A stretch of DNA of 64,000 bases from positions 1 to 64,000 of the forward strand of contig NZ_JABBVZ010000011.1 of NCBI RefSeq assembly GCF_012933365.1, written 5' to 3'. A program made the position numbers and the translations under genes. The notes beneath the pieces are model-generated. The model made no database searches. It saw only the letters and a program-made list of their open reading frames with translations, and was not told where the DNA came from. Below, in pieces: positions 44,475 to 53,792 of the stretch (position 1 is the stretch's first letter; each line of letters starts with the position of its first letter). Source of the stretch: Sulfobacillus harzensis. Lineage in GTDB: Bacteria > Bacillota > Sulfobacillia > Sulfobacillales > Sulfobacillaceae.

Positions 44475-45647
44475 GTGAAAATAGGACTGGTGCACGAAGG
44501 CCATGGGGAAACGTTGGTCGCCTTGACGCCCGACAGCGTCCAACGGCTCGTTTCAAAAGGCCATACCATCACGGTAGAGGCAGGTGCTGGCAACGCAGCA
44601 GGTTTTAATGACCAACAATATTGTGACGCAGGCGCCACGATTCAAGAAGAGCGCAAAGCTCTGGTGGTCGAGAGCGACGTGATTGCAACCGTCACCGGCC
44701 CGCGCGAAGCCGCCGAGTGGGGCGAACTCTCGCCTGGGACGGTGGTCGTGGGGATGTTGAAACCCTTTTCCGCCCCGGTTCGGTTGTATGAGCACTGGGC
44801 GGAAGCAGGAGTAACCGCCCTGAGCATGGATGCCCTGCCGCGCATCAGCCGTGCCCAAAGCATGGATGTGCTGTCATCGCTGAGCACCGTCATGGGATAT
44901 CGGGCTGCCATTATCGCGGCGGAACGGGTTCGCAAGTTCTTTCCGCTCTTGATGACGGCGGCGGGAACAATCCCGCCGGCGCGCGTTCTCATCTTGGGAG
45001 CGGGTGTGGCGGGCCTGCAAGCCATTGCCACCGCCCATCGGCTGGGCGCGCGGGTGGAAGCCTTTGACACGCGTCCTGAGGTTCGGGAGCAGGTGGAGAG
45101 TCTCGGCGCCACGTTTCTCACCCTCGACGTCGAGTCGCAAGCGACGCAGGACGGGTATGCGACCGAGTTGGCGGATGACGCCCACAAAAAAGAGAACGAG
45201 CGCCTCAGGGAGCCGGTGGCGCGGGCCGACGCCATTATTACCACGGCCCAAATTCCGGGTCAGCGGGCTCCCATCCTGATCACCCGGGAGATGCTGTCGG
45301 GCATGAGACCAGGTTCGGTCATTATCGACCTTGCGGCCGAAACCGGCGGCAACACCGAGGTAACAAAGGTGGGAGAAAGCGTCTTTTATGCGGGGGTTGA
45401 GGTTGTCGGATCACGAAATTTGGCCTCGGAGCTTCCCCATGATGCGAGCCAGCTTTTCGGCCGCAACCTAGCTAACTTTTTGCAGTATCTCGAGGACGCA
45501 GGCATCACATGGAACGCGCAGCACGAGGTGTCGCTGCCAGATGACGAGATTGTCAATCGCACCATGCTAATCCATGAAGGACGCCTGCTTCATGCAGGAC
45601 TTCTCAAACGACAAGGAGGGGGCGTGCTGGATGTCACTCATCGCTGA
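44475..45647 (+). CDS. pntAA: NAD(P) transhydrogenase alpha subunit, part 1
   Basis: NAD(H)-binding domain of the proton-translocating transhydrogenase, 390 aa. It begins with the AlaDH/PNT N-terminal domain and has the Rossmann motif ILGAGVAGLQAIATAHRLGARVEA in two stretches near residue 172. The proton pump couples hydride transfer from NADH to NADP with ion flow. A GTG start at 44475 follows GGAGGGCG. It overlaps pntAB by 17 bases. The split alpha subunit is common in this phylum. Confidence 0.93.
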   Translation: MKIGLVHEGHGETLVALTPDSVQRLVSKGHTITVEAGAGNAAGFNDQQYCDAGATIQEERKALVVESDVIATVTGPREAAEWGELSPGTVVVGMLKPFSAPVRLYEHWAEAGVTALSMDALPRISRAQSMDVLSSLSTVMGYRAAIIAAERVRKFFPLLMTAAGTIPPARVLILGAGVAGLQAIATAHRLGARVEAFDTRPEVREQVESLGATFLTLDVESQATQDGYATELADDAHKKENERLREPVARADAIITTAQIPGQRAPILITREMLSGMRPGSVIIDLAAETGGNTEVTKVGESVFYAGVEVVGSRNLASELPHDASQLFGRNLANFLQYLEDAGITWNAQHEVSLPDDEIVNRTMLIHEGRLLHAGLLKRQGGGVLDVTHR

Positions 45648-45927
45648 ACTCTACATTTTTGTTCTCGCTGTCCTGGCGGGGTTTCAAGTCATCGCCAAAG
45701 TTCCGTCCATTCTGCACACCCCACTGATGTCTGCGACTAACGCCATCCACGGCATCATCCTGATAGGGGCTCTCGCCGCAGCGTTTGCGGTGCATGGGAC
45801 AGCCAGTCTGGTGATTGCCCTATTGGCGGTGTTTTTTTCCAGCATCAATTTGGTCGGCGGCTTCGTGGTTACGGACCGCATTTTGGCGATGTTTCGCTCT
45901 GAGCAGGAAGCGGGGCGGTCTTCGTGA
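45631..45927 (+). CDS. pntAB: NAD(P) transhydrogenase alpha subunit, part 2
   Basis: 98-aa membrane segment of PntA with three helices: SLIAELYIFVLAVLAGF, then HTPLMSATNAIHGIIL, typical of PntA C-terminal domains, and a last helix. AAGGAGGGGG precedes it. The stop overlaps the GTG start of pntB (GTGA). It forms part of the proton channel. Confidence 0.92.
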   Translation: MSLIAELYIFVLAVLAGFQVIAKVPSILHTPLMSATNAIHGIILIGALAAAFAVHGTASLVIALLAVFFSSINLVGGFVVTDRILAMFRSEQEAGRSS

Positions 45928-47285
45928 ACGCGGCGGCTCAAGTGCTTTATATGATTTCGGCAACGCTTTTCGTGCTGGGCGTGCGTTTTTTGGGATCACC
46001 GGCTTCAGCGCGGAAAGGCAACCGTTTCCTGGCTATTGGCATGCTGGTAGCCTTGGCAACGACGGTAACCTTCGCGCCCCGATATGATCATTGGGTCTTC
46101 GTGGTCTTGGTGGTTTTGGCGGGAAGCGCCATCGGCATCATCTCTGCACGCAAAGTTCGCATGACCGCAATGCCGCAAATGGTGGCGCTGTTCAATGGAT
46201 TGGGCGGCGGCGCCGCGGCCTTGGTGGCGGCGGCTGGCTGGCCGGGCTCGACCGGGGCCGCTTCGGGGCTGGCGCTTCTGACGATGATCCTTGGATCACT
46301 TAGCTTCGGTGGTAGCATTATTGCCTTCCTCAAGCTGCAAGAGTGGCTCCACGTGGCTCAGCGCTTAGCGTTTGGACTGCGTATCAGTGGTTTGCTGGTA
46401 CTGGCGGCAGCGGTCGCCGGGGCGATTTTTATGGGAACAGCACCCTCCCCGGGTCTCGGCGGTGCGATAGCCTTAATGGGGGCTGCGGCCGTGAGCGGCG
46501 CCCTGCTCACGCTTCCAATTGGCGGGGCCGATATGCCCGTGGTGATTTCCTTGTTGAACGCGCTGACCGGTCTTTCGGCGGCGGCCACGGGCTTTGTGCT
46601 GCACAACCAGCTCCTAATCATTGCTGGAACCTTGGTGGGCGCTTCCGGCACCATCCTAACCCAGCAGATGAGCCGGGCCATGCACCGGTCCTTGACAAAT
46701 GTGATTTGGAGCGGACAGGCGGCAGCTCAGCAAGCGGGCAGCGTCGACGGCACCGTACAGTCCATTACTCCGGACGATGTGGCAATGCTGCTTCGTTACG
46801 CCAAAAAGGTGGTCATCGTGCCCGGATATGGGTTGGCGGTGGCGCGTGCGCAGCTTGAGGTGAAACAGGTGACGGATTTGCTGCAAGGTTTCGGCGTGGA
46901 GGTGCTGTTCGGCATCCATCCGGTCGCCGGCCGCATGCCGGGCCACATGAACGTCTTGCTGGCGGAGGCTGACGTGCCGTATGACCAATTGTGGGAGATG
47001 GATCGCATCAACCCCCGATTTCGGGATACCAACGTCGTATTGGTGGTCGGAGCCAACGATGTGACCAATCCGGCGGCACGAACGGCGGCAGGAAGCCCCC
47101 TGTATGGAATGCCCATCCTAAACGTGGATGAGGCGCAGAATGTGGTCGTGCTCAAGCGGTCCATGGGTCGGGGATTTGCCGGCGTCGACAACCCGCTCTA
47201 TGTCCACCCCAAGACCCGCATGTTGTTTGGGGATGCTAAGCATTCATTGTCCGCCTTGGTGCGGGAACTCGAAACCATCGCCTAA
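45924..47285 (+). CDS. pntB: NAD(P) transhydrogenase beta subunit
   Basis: 453 aa with about nine helices and a C-terminal NADP-binding domain starting at VVIVPGYGLAVARAQLEVKQ near residue 293. The late motifs GANDVTNPAART and GFAGVDNPLY are diagnostic. GTG start at 45924. It completes the pnt operon. NADPH made here fits the many biosynthetic and reductase genes nearby. Confidence 0.94.
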   Translation: MNAAAQVLYMISATLFVLGVRFLGSPASARKGNRFLAIGMLVALATTVTFAPRYDHWVFVVLVVLAGSAIGIISARKVRMTAMPQMVALFNGLGGGAAALVAAAGWPGSTGAASGLALLTMILGSLSFGGSIIAFLKLQEWLHVAQRLAFGLRISGLLVLAAAVAGAIFMGTAPSPGLGGAIALMGAAAVSGALLTLPIGGADMPVVISLLNALTGLSAAATGFVLHNQLLIIAGTLVGASGTILTQQMSRAMHRSLTNVIWSGQAAAQQAGSVDGTVQSITPDDVAMLLRYAKKVVIVPGYGLAVARAQLEVKQVTDLLQGFGVEVLFGIHPVAGRMPGHMNVLLAEADVPYDQLWEMDRINPRFRDTNVVLVVGANDVTNPAARTAAGSPLYGMPILNVDEAQNVVVLKRSMGRGFAGVDNPLYVHPKTRMLFGDAKHSLSALVRELETIA

Positions 47286-47387
47286 CGGGGGGATCCAAAG
47301 CACGGGAGATAGCGCCCCTGGAAGGCCTGTTGAGGCATGGGAAGCGAGCGGCATGACTTTGCCGACTCGCTTCTTCATCCCCCGAGA

Positions 47388-49244
47388 CTAGTCGGGTTCG
47401 AAGCCCCATCCGACAACGTGAGATGGGTGTTCGTCCGTCATCATCACGGAATTGCGGGCGGCAACCATACCGAGCAAACTCCCCAATGGAAGCCCAGTGT
47501 TGGGGTTGATATCAAAACGGGGAAAATTGCTGCTGGACACGTCAAGCCGCAAGCGATGGCCAGGCTGAAAGAGATTGGCGACAGGATACAGATCAATCTC
47601 CACCTTGGTTACCGTGTGAGGTTGATAAGGCTGCTCGTGGTCGTACCCCTGTCGGAAACGAAGCCGTTGAATCCCATCGGTCAAATTCAGCGCATAGCCC
47701 CAGGGATGGACGGGCGTGGGCGGGTACCAGTCAATGATCTTGGCCGTCCAGTCGGTGTCGAGAGCGCTCGAGGCGACATAGAGCACAACCATGAGGGGAC
47801 CGGCCAAGATAAGCGGACGGGTAAGCGGCGGCGTCGTGAAGACCAAGACATCGGGGCGCACGTACAACGGACCAAAGGGCGGCCGCGCATGAAAGATATC
47901 CGGGGACGTCGTTTGATCATGCGGGCCAGCCGGGACGACGGGACGGAGCCGATCAAAGGTCGGCGGCGGGTTAGCTATCCCTGGCATCGGATCGATATAG
48001 GAAAGCGACGAAAGATTGCCTCCCACTGTCGGCACCGGATTAGTGGGATCGAAGCGAAACGTGGCAGTTCCTGGCGGTCTTAAGGAGGGTCGGTCCAACA
48101 GCATGCCGTCGCTGCTGAGATGCCAGCGCTTAGGCTGGGATTCGGGAGGAGGCCATGTCGTCGCCTCAAGAAACCGGCCGCCGTGTCGAAGCCGGCCATC
48201 AGAATCCACGTCTCCCCCTGCCCCGCCCATCAGAAAATACCGTACCGGCGCGGTCCAGGGAAGCGATCCTTGGCCTTTAAGCCAATAATCAAACCACTGC
48301 CGAAGGAGCGGCAACAACGGGGTATACGCCTCACCACCAAAAGATATGGGCGCCGTGTCGGTTTCCACTTCGCGCCATCCATGAGTCCACGGTCCCATCC
48401 AAAGATACTGGGGATTCCGTTTCAGGGCCGACAGCCCTAGAAAATTCCTGATTGTCGCTCTCGTGTAAGAGTCGTACCAGCCCCCTGAATAGAGCGTGGG
48501 CACATCGGCATGTTCCACCCAGTAGCGCCGGATGTTCAATTCACGCCGTTCCCAGACGGCACTATGGATGCCGGCGGTGAAAAGCTCCCAGAACCGCTGA
48601 TCGTGCGTGGGCGCAAGGGCCAAGGGACCTTGCCCCCGTTTTGGAACGCGCCCGGTCCTCAGTATCTCGCGAACATCAAATTGAGTGAGCCGTTCGCGCA
48701 CCGTGTCCGGGAGATTCGAATCGGTGGCGGCCGCGTAGAGCATCCATGCCATCCACCGGAGTTCAAAGGCGCCCCCTTGGCGCACGCTTTCCGAGTGGGC
48801 ATCGGACCATCCCTCATGCACCCACATGGCGCGAAGATGTGGGGGATTGAGCGTCGCCAACGCGCTTTGCAAGGATCCCGAATACGAATAGCCGAACGTG
48901 CCGACTTGCCCATCACACCATGCTTGTTGGGCAATCCATTCGACCGTGTCATAGCCATCTTCGGCCTCGGTCAAAGCAAAGGAGAACTTGCCGTCCGAAC
49001 CGAAGCGGCCTCGGCAATCCTGAACCACGACCGCGTATCCGGTCTGAGACAGCGCCCGCGCAAGGGCGACCCGATCGCGGTCCTTGCGGTCATACGGCGT
49101 TCTCAGCAACAGCGCGGGGACCGGATGGCCTTTATCGTCCGGTCCCCTACGGTTCGGCAGATAGATGTCGGCGCGCAACAACGCCCCGCCGCGCATGGGG
49201 ATGGCCACGCCTTCAACAACTACAACGGGAAACCGCGTACTCAC
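47388..49244 (-). CDS. CocE/NonD-family hydrolase
   Basis: 618-aa serine hydrolase related to X-Pro dipeptidyl peptidase and cocaine esterase. The nucleophile is in FGYSYSGS near residue 117 (GYSYSG), after AVVVQDCRGRFGSDG near 70. A C-terminal jelly-roll domain (about 420-600) ends with RLDVSSSNFPRFDINPNTG, typical of the family. A GTG start at 49244 follows GAGGAG. It is the last gene of a minus-strand catabolic run and may cleave an ester or amide in the pathway. Confidence 0.88.
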   Translation of the reverse strand: MSTRFPVVVVEGVAIPMRGGALLRADIYLPNRRGPDDKGHPVPALLLRTPYDRKDRDRVALARALSQTGYAVVVQDCRGRFGSDGKFSFALTEAEDGYDTVEWIAQQAWCDGQVGTFGYSYSGSLQSALATLNPPHLRAMWVHEGWSDAHSESVRQGGAFELRWMAWMLYAAATDSNLPDTVRERLTQFDVREILRTGRVPKRGQGPLALAPTHDQRFWELFTAGIHSAVWERRELNIRRYWVEHADVPTLYSGGWYDSYTRATIRNFLGLSALKRNPQYLWMGPWTHGWREVETDTAPISFGGEAYTPLLPLLRQWFDYWLKGQGSLPWTAPVRYFLMGGAGGDVDSDGRLRHGGRFLEATTWPPPESQPKRWHLSSDGMLLDRPSLRPPGTATFRFDPTNPVPTVGGNLSSLSYIDPMPGIANPPPTFDRLRPVVPAGPHDQTTSPDIFHARPPFGPLYVRPDVLVFTTPPLTRPLILAGPLMVVLYVASSALDTDWTAKIIDWYPPTPVHPWGYALNLTDGIQRLRFRQGYDHEQPYQPHTVTKVEIDLYPVANLFQPGHRLRLDVSSSNFPRFDINPNTGLPLGSLLGMVAARNSVMMTDEHPSHVVGWGFEPD

Positions 49245-49295
49245 AGAACAACTCCTCACGTTCAGGTCTCAGCCGCAAACGGTGCCTAGCGCCTG

Positions 49296-50510
49296 CTAGC
49301 CCAGCGGCCCCAAAAACGGCGGGCCGAGGTATGGATCGTCCATGTCCAAGACCTCTGGCCATTCGTCGGGAACACCAGGGCGTTTCGGACGCGGCGCGCC
49401 GTCCCAGCCAATCTGGTCCATCTGAAAGTATAGGCGCACCAAATGGCCGCCGGGGTCCATTACCTGAAAGGCATAGTCGACGCCCGGGGACAGTTCGTCC
49501 GGCCAAGGCACTTCCCGGCATCCGTGGCTTCGGAGAAAGTCACGAGCCGCCCGCAGTTGGGCGTAGTTGGCCACCTGCAGCCCTAAATATGCGGTGGTGG
49601 TCGCTGTGGATAGTCCCAAGCGCTCACGGGCGGCCAGAGGGAAGAGCGCCAAGGAATGATGTTCCGTGTTGACCCTAAGGAACGCGCACTCCAAACCGTT
49701 CCATGTCACGGTTTCCGTGAGCCGAAAGCCAAGTAGCTGCTGATAGAAGGCCGCCGTCGCCGCCACATCCGGCACAAAAAGCCCCAATGGGCCGATCTGG
49801 GTCACCTTAAAGGGTCGCGCAAGCAATACGCCGTCCACATCATAGCGTTCCTCCCCGTCCTCATCGCGATATCCGCTGGCGGAATCGATCCCGTGCGCCA
49901 GCGCCTCGTTGACCTCCGCGTACTCCGACATTTGGGGGATTTGGGGCCGCTGCTCAAATAGACGGTAATGCATGGCAAACGGTTTGCTGACCCCGTTCCA
50001 GCCAATCTGCTCCATGCCATAATAGAGCTCGTTAATGTAGCCGTTGAGATCATAAAAATAACTGTGCCAATTGGAACCCGGCATGTCGCGGCCCGCCCGT
50101 TGGGTTGCCACCCCCTGGTCCTGCAGCCATTGATCCGCATTGACCACTTCCCGCAAGGTGCCTGCCTGCCACGATATTTGCTGGACGGTGATGCCGCCCT
50201 CGTAGCGGCGACTGGGATCGGGCTCCAACACGGCATGAGCCGGCCGGTTCAACAGCACCACACTATGATGGTCGCCGGCAAAGCGCGTAAACACGGTCTT
50301 CGTGTCCCGAAATTGCGGTTTGCGCATATGCTCCGGGAATCGTTCCTCAAACGGATACCAATCGGTCACCTTGAATCCCAACAGGTCATGATAGAAACGA
50401 AGACCCTCGTCAATATCTTCCAGAGTGAGACCAATGTGGCCCAGTCGTCGAATTTTGAAAGGGCGGGGTAGCCAGACGCCGCCCACATTGTACCGCGATG
50501 CGATTGCCAT
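49296..50510 (-). CDS. Two-domain VOC (glyoxalase/extradiol dioxygenase-like) protein
   Basis: 404 aa with two vicinal-oxygen-chelate domains. The first (about 20-180) shows GHIGLTLEDIDEGLRFYHDLLGF, DHHSVVLL and INELYYGMEQIGW, so the His-His-Glu metal site is present. The second (about 235-380) has the same fold but its first His (IGPLGLF) and last Glu (RLYFQMD) positions are lost. EQIGWNG and DQIGWDG mark the internal repeat. It resembles catechol-2,3-dioxygenase-type enzymes. It lies between the hydrolase and amidohydrolase genes. Confidence 0.82.
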   Translation of the reverse strand: MAIASRYNVGGVWLPRPFKIRRLGHIGLTLEDIDEGLRFYHDLLGFKVTDWYPFEERFPEHMRKPQFRDTKTVFTRFAGDHHSVVLLNRPAHAVLEPDPSRRYEGGITVQQISWQAGTLREVVNADQWLQDQGVATQRAGRDMPGSNWHSYFYDLNGYINELYYGMEQIGWNGVSKPFAMHYRLFEQRPQIPQMSEYAEVNEALAHGIDSASGYRDEDGEERYDVDGVLLARPFKVTQIGPLGLFVPDVAATAAFYQQLLGFRLTETVTWNGLECAFLRVNTEHHSLALFPLAARERLGLSTATTTAYLGLQVANYAQLRAARDFLRSHGCREVPWPDELSPGVDYAFQVMDPGGHLVRLYFQMDQIGWDGAPRPKRPGVPDEWPEVLDMDDPYLGPPFLGPLG

Positions 50511-50548
50511 CAGATGCCCTCCTTGTCACCGGCATAGTACGGTTATGG

Positions 50549-51925
50549 TCAAATATCCAGCTGGGCAGGTTCCGCGCCTTGGGGCACGCCGTACTGGGAA
50601 AAAATGTAATCGCGTGTATTCTGGGCCAGACGGAAAATCCGCTCTCGGGCTGCGTTGACGAGCCTGCCATCGCGTTTGACCGCCTGGCCCGCCACAAACA
50701 CGGAGTCCACATTGTGAACGCCCGCCCCGGTCAACACAGCACCGACCGGATCGTTGACGGGAAAAAGGTTCCAGTCCGTGGCGCGGACCAGCACCAGATC
50801 CGCCTGTTTTCCTACCGACAGGGTGCCGATTTTGTGATCCAGCCGAAGTGCCCGAGCGCCTTGAATGGTCGCAAATTGCAGGATTTCTCGGGCGCTTAAG
50901 GCAAGCGCGTCGGGCATGTGCCCCGCGGCCAGGGTTTCGTTATTGACCCGGGCCCGTTCGGCCATCAGCATCGCCCGCATCTGGCCGAACAGATCTCCAG
51001 ATATCGAGGTGACAACGTCCACGCCCAAGGCGGGGGCTCCCCCTGCCTGTGTCAGCCGGCCCGTGCAGGGATAGCCATGGCCCATGAGCATTTCGATTTC
51101 CGGTGTAACTGATACCGAACAATGGTGGTCAACCATGATTTTATATTCGTCCTGTTGCAGCGTGTTGGAATGGACAAAGTTTAGGTCTGGTCCCAATACA
51201 CCGCGTTCGTTCAGCCGACGGATGGAGTGGTCGACCGAGCCCCACGTGCCAAACCCCAGGTGCATCGAGCACACGGCATCCAGTTCTCGCGCCAGCTGAA
51301 TGTCGTTCAGGGCCGTCTCCCAAGAGGAAAACTCCGGGCCCCGGATCGCGAGCCCCATGGTTAATCGCTGGTCCTTGGACGAAAAGTAGCGTTCCTTCAC
51401 CCGACGGCTGTCCTCCGGATGCGGCAGCTCGCTGTCCTTGGACCAATAAGCGCCGGCACCTTTGAGAGGCGTTCCATAGGCAAACACGGCCCGGATCCCG
51501 GATTCGTCGAGCGCACGGATAAGCGCATCAGCGTGTTCAGGCGAATTGACCATCGACCAGTCAAGCACCGTTGTGACGCCGGCATTTAGCGCCTCCAGTG
51601 CCCCCAACAAATTGCCCGCATACACGTCCTCTGGCCGGAGCATGCCGCCCAAGCCGTTGAAGTACAGATGGTGCAAATACGTGGTCAGGGACCATTCGGC
51701 GCCGACATTGCGAATCACCGATTCCCAGACGTGCCGGTGCGTATCCACCAAACCGGGGATAACAATCATGCCGGTCGCGTCAATGACTTCAGCTCCCGGC
51801 GCCTCAAGACGGGGACCAATCGCGGAAATTTCCTCCCCGTCGATGACGATATCCATCACGCTTCCATCACGGTAGCCAGGATCGAGGGTTATCACCCAGC
51901 CACCCCGAATGAGGAATCTTGACAT
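50549..51925 (-). CDS. Amidohydrolase-family deaminase/hydrolase
   Basis: 458 aa. The metal site begins GLVDTHRHVWE near residue 63, with further His in FVHSNTL near 235 and the late TSISGDLFGQMR. It resembles the TrzA/ATZ/SAH-deaminase branch, which removes amino or chloro groups from heterocycles; the substrate is not identified. ATG 51925 has AAAGGGG upstream. It belongs with the VOC, FAH and CocE genes in a likely catabolic set. Confidence 0.85.
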   Translation of the reverse strand: MSRFLIRGGWVITLDPGYRDGSVMDIVIDGEEISAIGPRLEAPGAEVIDATGMIVIPGLVDTHRHVWESVIRNVGAEWSLTTYLHHLYFNGLGGMLRPEDVYAGNLLGALEALNAGVTTVLDWSMVNSPEHADALIRALDESGIRAVFAYGTPLKGAGAYWSKDSELPHPEDSRRVKERYFSSKDQRLTMGLAIRGPEFSSWETALNDIQLARELDAVCSMHLGFGTWGSVDHSIRRLNERGVLGPDLNFVHSNTLQQDEYKIMVDHHCSVSVTPEIEMLMGHGYPCTGRLTQAGGAPALGVDVVTSISGDLFGQMRAMLMAERARVNNETLAAGHMPDALALSAREILQFATIQGARALRLDHKIGTLSVGKQADLVLVRATDWNLFPVNDPVGAVLTGAGVHNVDSVFVAGQAVKRDGRLVNAARERIFRLAQNTRDYIFSQYGVPQGAEPAQLDI

Positions 51926-51998
51926 CACGCACCCCTTTCTCGTCCCAATGCCGAGGAATGCAGTCCCCGGCCACCAATCCGACCCATTTTGAGGAGAG

Positions 51999-52199
51999 CT
52001 ACGGTGATGCGATGACTGGAGTGCGCTGCTCTCCTAGTGAGATTCCGCCGTCTTCCTGAGCGATGCGGGCGACGATGACGTCGCCGTCCTTGAGATAACG
52101 GGTATTGGATTTTTCCGCTGCGCGAAGCTCTGCCTGCTTTTGCGCCCCGTCCACAATAGGGCTGTTGAGCGTTTGAGCAAGATCCGGCGAGAGACTCAA
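51999..52199 (-). pseudogene. Detached C-terminal part of the FAH hydrolase
   Basis: Sixty-six codons from a TTG start. They contain RYLKDGDVIVARIAQEDGG and LGEQRTPV, the last strands of fumarylacetoacetate hydrolase proteins. The frame shifts from the main gene at a G7 tract (complement 52204-52210); one added G (or two fewer) would fuse them into a protein of about 320 aa. Confidence 0.75.
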
Positions 52200-52957
52200 T
52201 GCACCCCCCCGGGTGTGCCCGTCAGCAATACATCGCCAGCCTGTAAATCCATCACGCGCGACAATTCGGTTAACGTCTCTTCAGGGGTATAGAGCAACTG
52301 AGCAGTAGAGGCGGATTGGCGCAATTCGCCGTTGACCCAAAGATTTAATGCCAGATGATGAACCAACGGGCCTTCACCGTCTTCCAGCAGACACAGGATG
52401 GGACCCGTGGGACAGAATGTCCGGTAGCTTTTGCCTAAAAACCATTGTCCCGGAGGAATTTGAATGTCGCGAGCCGACACATCGTTGGCAATAAATAACC
52501 CGCCCACCACCTCGGGCAGCGTATCCGTCGTAACGGTGATGGGACCGGTAATGTCGGCCCGCAGCACCAGGCCCAGTTCGATTTCATAGTCGAGCAGTTC
52601 GACCTCTGGAGGCCGGGCAATCGCATCCCGCGCTCCCGTGAGGGTACTGTCGGCTTTGGTAAAGAAGGTGTTGACAGGCGGTTTTTGGGATGGCAGGCCC
52701 GCCTCAGTGCGGTGCTTCGCGTAGTTGACGCCCTGACATACGATCCGTGCCGGACGGGTGATGGGGCTGAGCGGAGTGACCTCCTCGACAGGAACTCCTC
52801 GACTCTTGCCCGCCCGATCCCGAAGTGCTGTTGCTTCTTGTTGCAACATCACCGCAGTAAAAACTGACCCGGCGTCTATGGGATGGACTCTGGGCCCTTC
52901 AACGACGCCCCAATATTCGTCGGTCCCAACCCGGTAGCGCATCATTGCTAGACTCAC
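52196..52957 (-). CDS. Fumarylacetoacetate hydrolase-family protein, truncated by frameshift
   Basis: 253 aa to the stop. CQGVNYAKHRTEAGLP near residue 84, the metal ligands in ELLDYEIELGLVL near 119, NDVSARDIQ near 153 and LTGTPGGV at the end are all FAH motifs. The family cleaves C-C bonds in aromatic breakdown or decarboxylates oxaloacetate-like acids. The active site residues visible are complete; the C-terminal strands lie in another frame after a poly-G tract. The GTG start at 52957 has GGAGG upstream and overlaps gntR (ATGA-like). Confidence 0.82.
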   Translation of the reverse strand: MSLAMMRYRVGTDEYWGVVEGPRVHPIDAGSVFTAVMLQQEATALRDRAGKSRGVPVEEVTPLSPITRPARIVCQGVNYAKHRTEAGLPSQKPPVNTFFTKADSTLTGARDAIARPPEVELLDYEIELGLVLRADITGPITVTTDTLPEVVGGLFIANDVSARDIQIPPGQWFLGKSYRTFCPTGPILCLLEDGEGPLVHHLALNLWVNGELRQSASTAQLLYTPEETLTELSRVMDLQAGDVLLTGTPGGVH

Positions 52958-53685
52958 GGTCGCCTCCTGTGACTCCCGCGTGGACGCGGGGGCGTATGCA
53001 GCGCTAGTCGCTCGACAGCTTCAAGCAACTCCGTCATAGCTGCCCGCGCCCCATCGATGTCGTGTTGGATAACCGTTGCTAACACCTGGTGATGATAGCC
53101 TAGGACCGTTTGCCGCGAGGTTTGGCCCTCAGCTTTCCGCAAGACGGCCATGGTTGCCTTGCGGCTTTGAACCAGAGAATCCCGCAAGACACTCATGAGG
53201 CTGGTCATTAGGTCGTTGTGCGCCGCTTCAATTAACGTACGGTGAAAATCGTAATCGGCCTGGGCCCACGAGACATCGTCATCCAACGCCGACGCCATGC
53301 GCTCAAAGGCGAATCGCATCGCATCGTGATCGGCGGGCGTGCTGTGCTGCGCGGCCAAGGCGCTCGCCATCGGCTCAAGCCCCAGACGCACCTCGGTTAA
53401 CTGGCGATAAAACTCGGGACCGTCCGATGTCTCCATCGCCCAGCCGAGCACTTCGCGATTCCACCACTGCCACTCGGAACGGGGTCGGACAGTTGTGCCG
53501 CCCTTGGGAACGGACGCGACCATCCCCCGGGCCTCGAGCCCTTTGAGCGCTTCACGCACAACCGTCCGGCTGACCCCTTCCATGACTCCCACGGTCTCCA
53601 CTTTAGGCAAAACGGTGCCTGGAGGCAGATCGCCGGAGACTATGCGGCACCCCAGACTATGTAGGATCTGCTCCCGACGCCGCAT
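52954..53685 (-). CDS. GntR/FadR-family transcriptional regulator
   Basis: 243 aa. The winged helix (residues 1-70) contains VEGVSRTVVREALKGLEARGM-like sequence and the C-terminal FCD ligand domain has the metal-type ligands in DYDFHRTLIEAAHN near 146 and GYHHQVLATVIQHD near 194. AGGAGG lies seven bases before ATG 53685. Such regulators respond to carboxylic acids and control catabolic operons, so it likely controls the minus-strand run behind it and perhaps the divergent FMN reductase. Confidence 0.87.
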   Translation of the reverse strand: MRRREQILHSLGCRIVSGDLPPGTVLPKVETVGVMEGVSRTVVREALKGLEARGMVASVPKGGTTVRPRSEWQWWNREVLGWAMETSDGPEFYRQLTEVRLGLEPMASALAAQHSTPADHDAMRFAFERMASALDDDVSWAQADYDFHRTLIEAAHNDLMTSLMSVLRDSLVQSRKATMAVLRKAEGQTSRQTVLGYHHQVLATVIQHDIDGARAAMTELLEAVERLALHTPPRPRGSHRRRP

Positions 53686-53728
53686 GAAAAACCTCCTGAA
53701 GGGCACTAGACAAGCAAGCGAATCAATT

Positions 53729-53772
53729 AAATAATATTACTACCTTGCGCAAGTTGTCAATCAATATTATTT
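53729..53772. promoter_or_regulatory. Nested inverted repeats, GntR operator candidate
   Basis: The outer arms AAATAATATT (53729-53738) and AATATTATTT (53763-53772) are exact reverse complements, and the palindrome CTTGCGCAAG (53744-53753) sits between them. A TTGTCA-like -35 overlaps. The site lies in the short spacer between the divergent gntR and FMN reductase genes. Confidence 0.6.
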
Positions 53773-53792
53773 ATTCTCACAGGAGGAATAGA

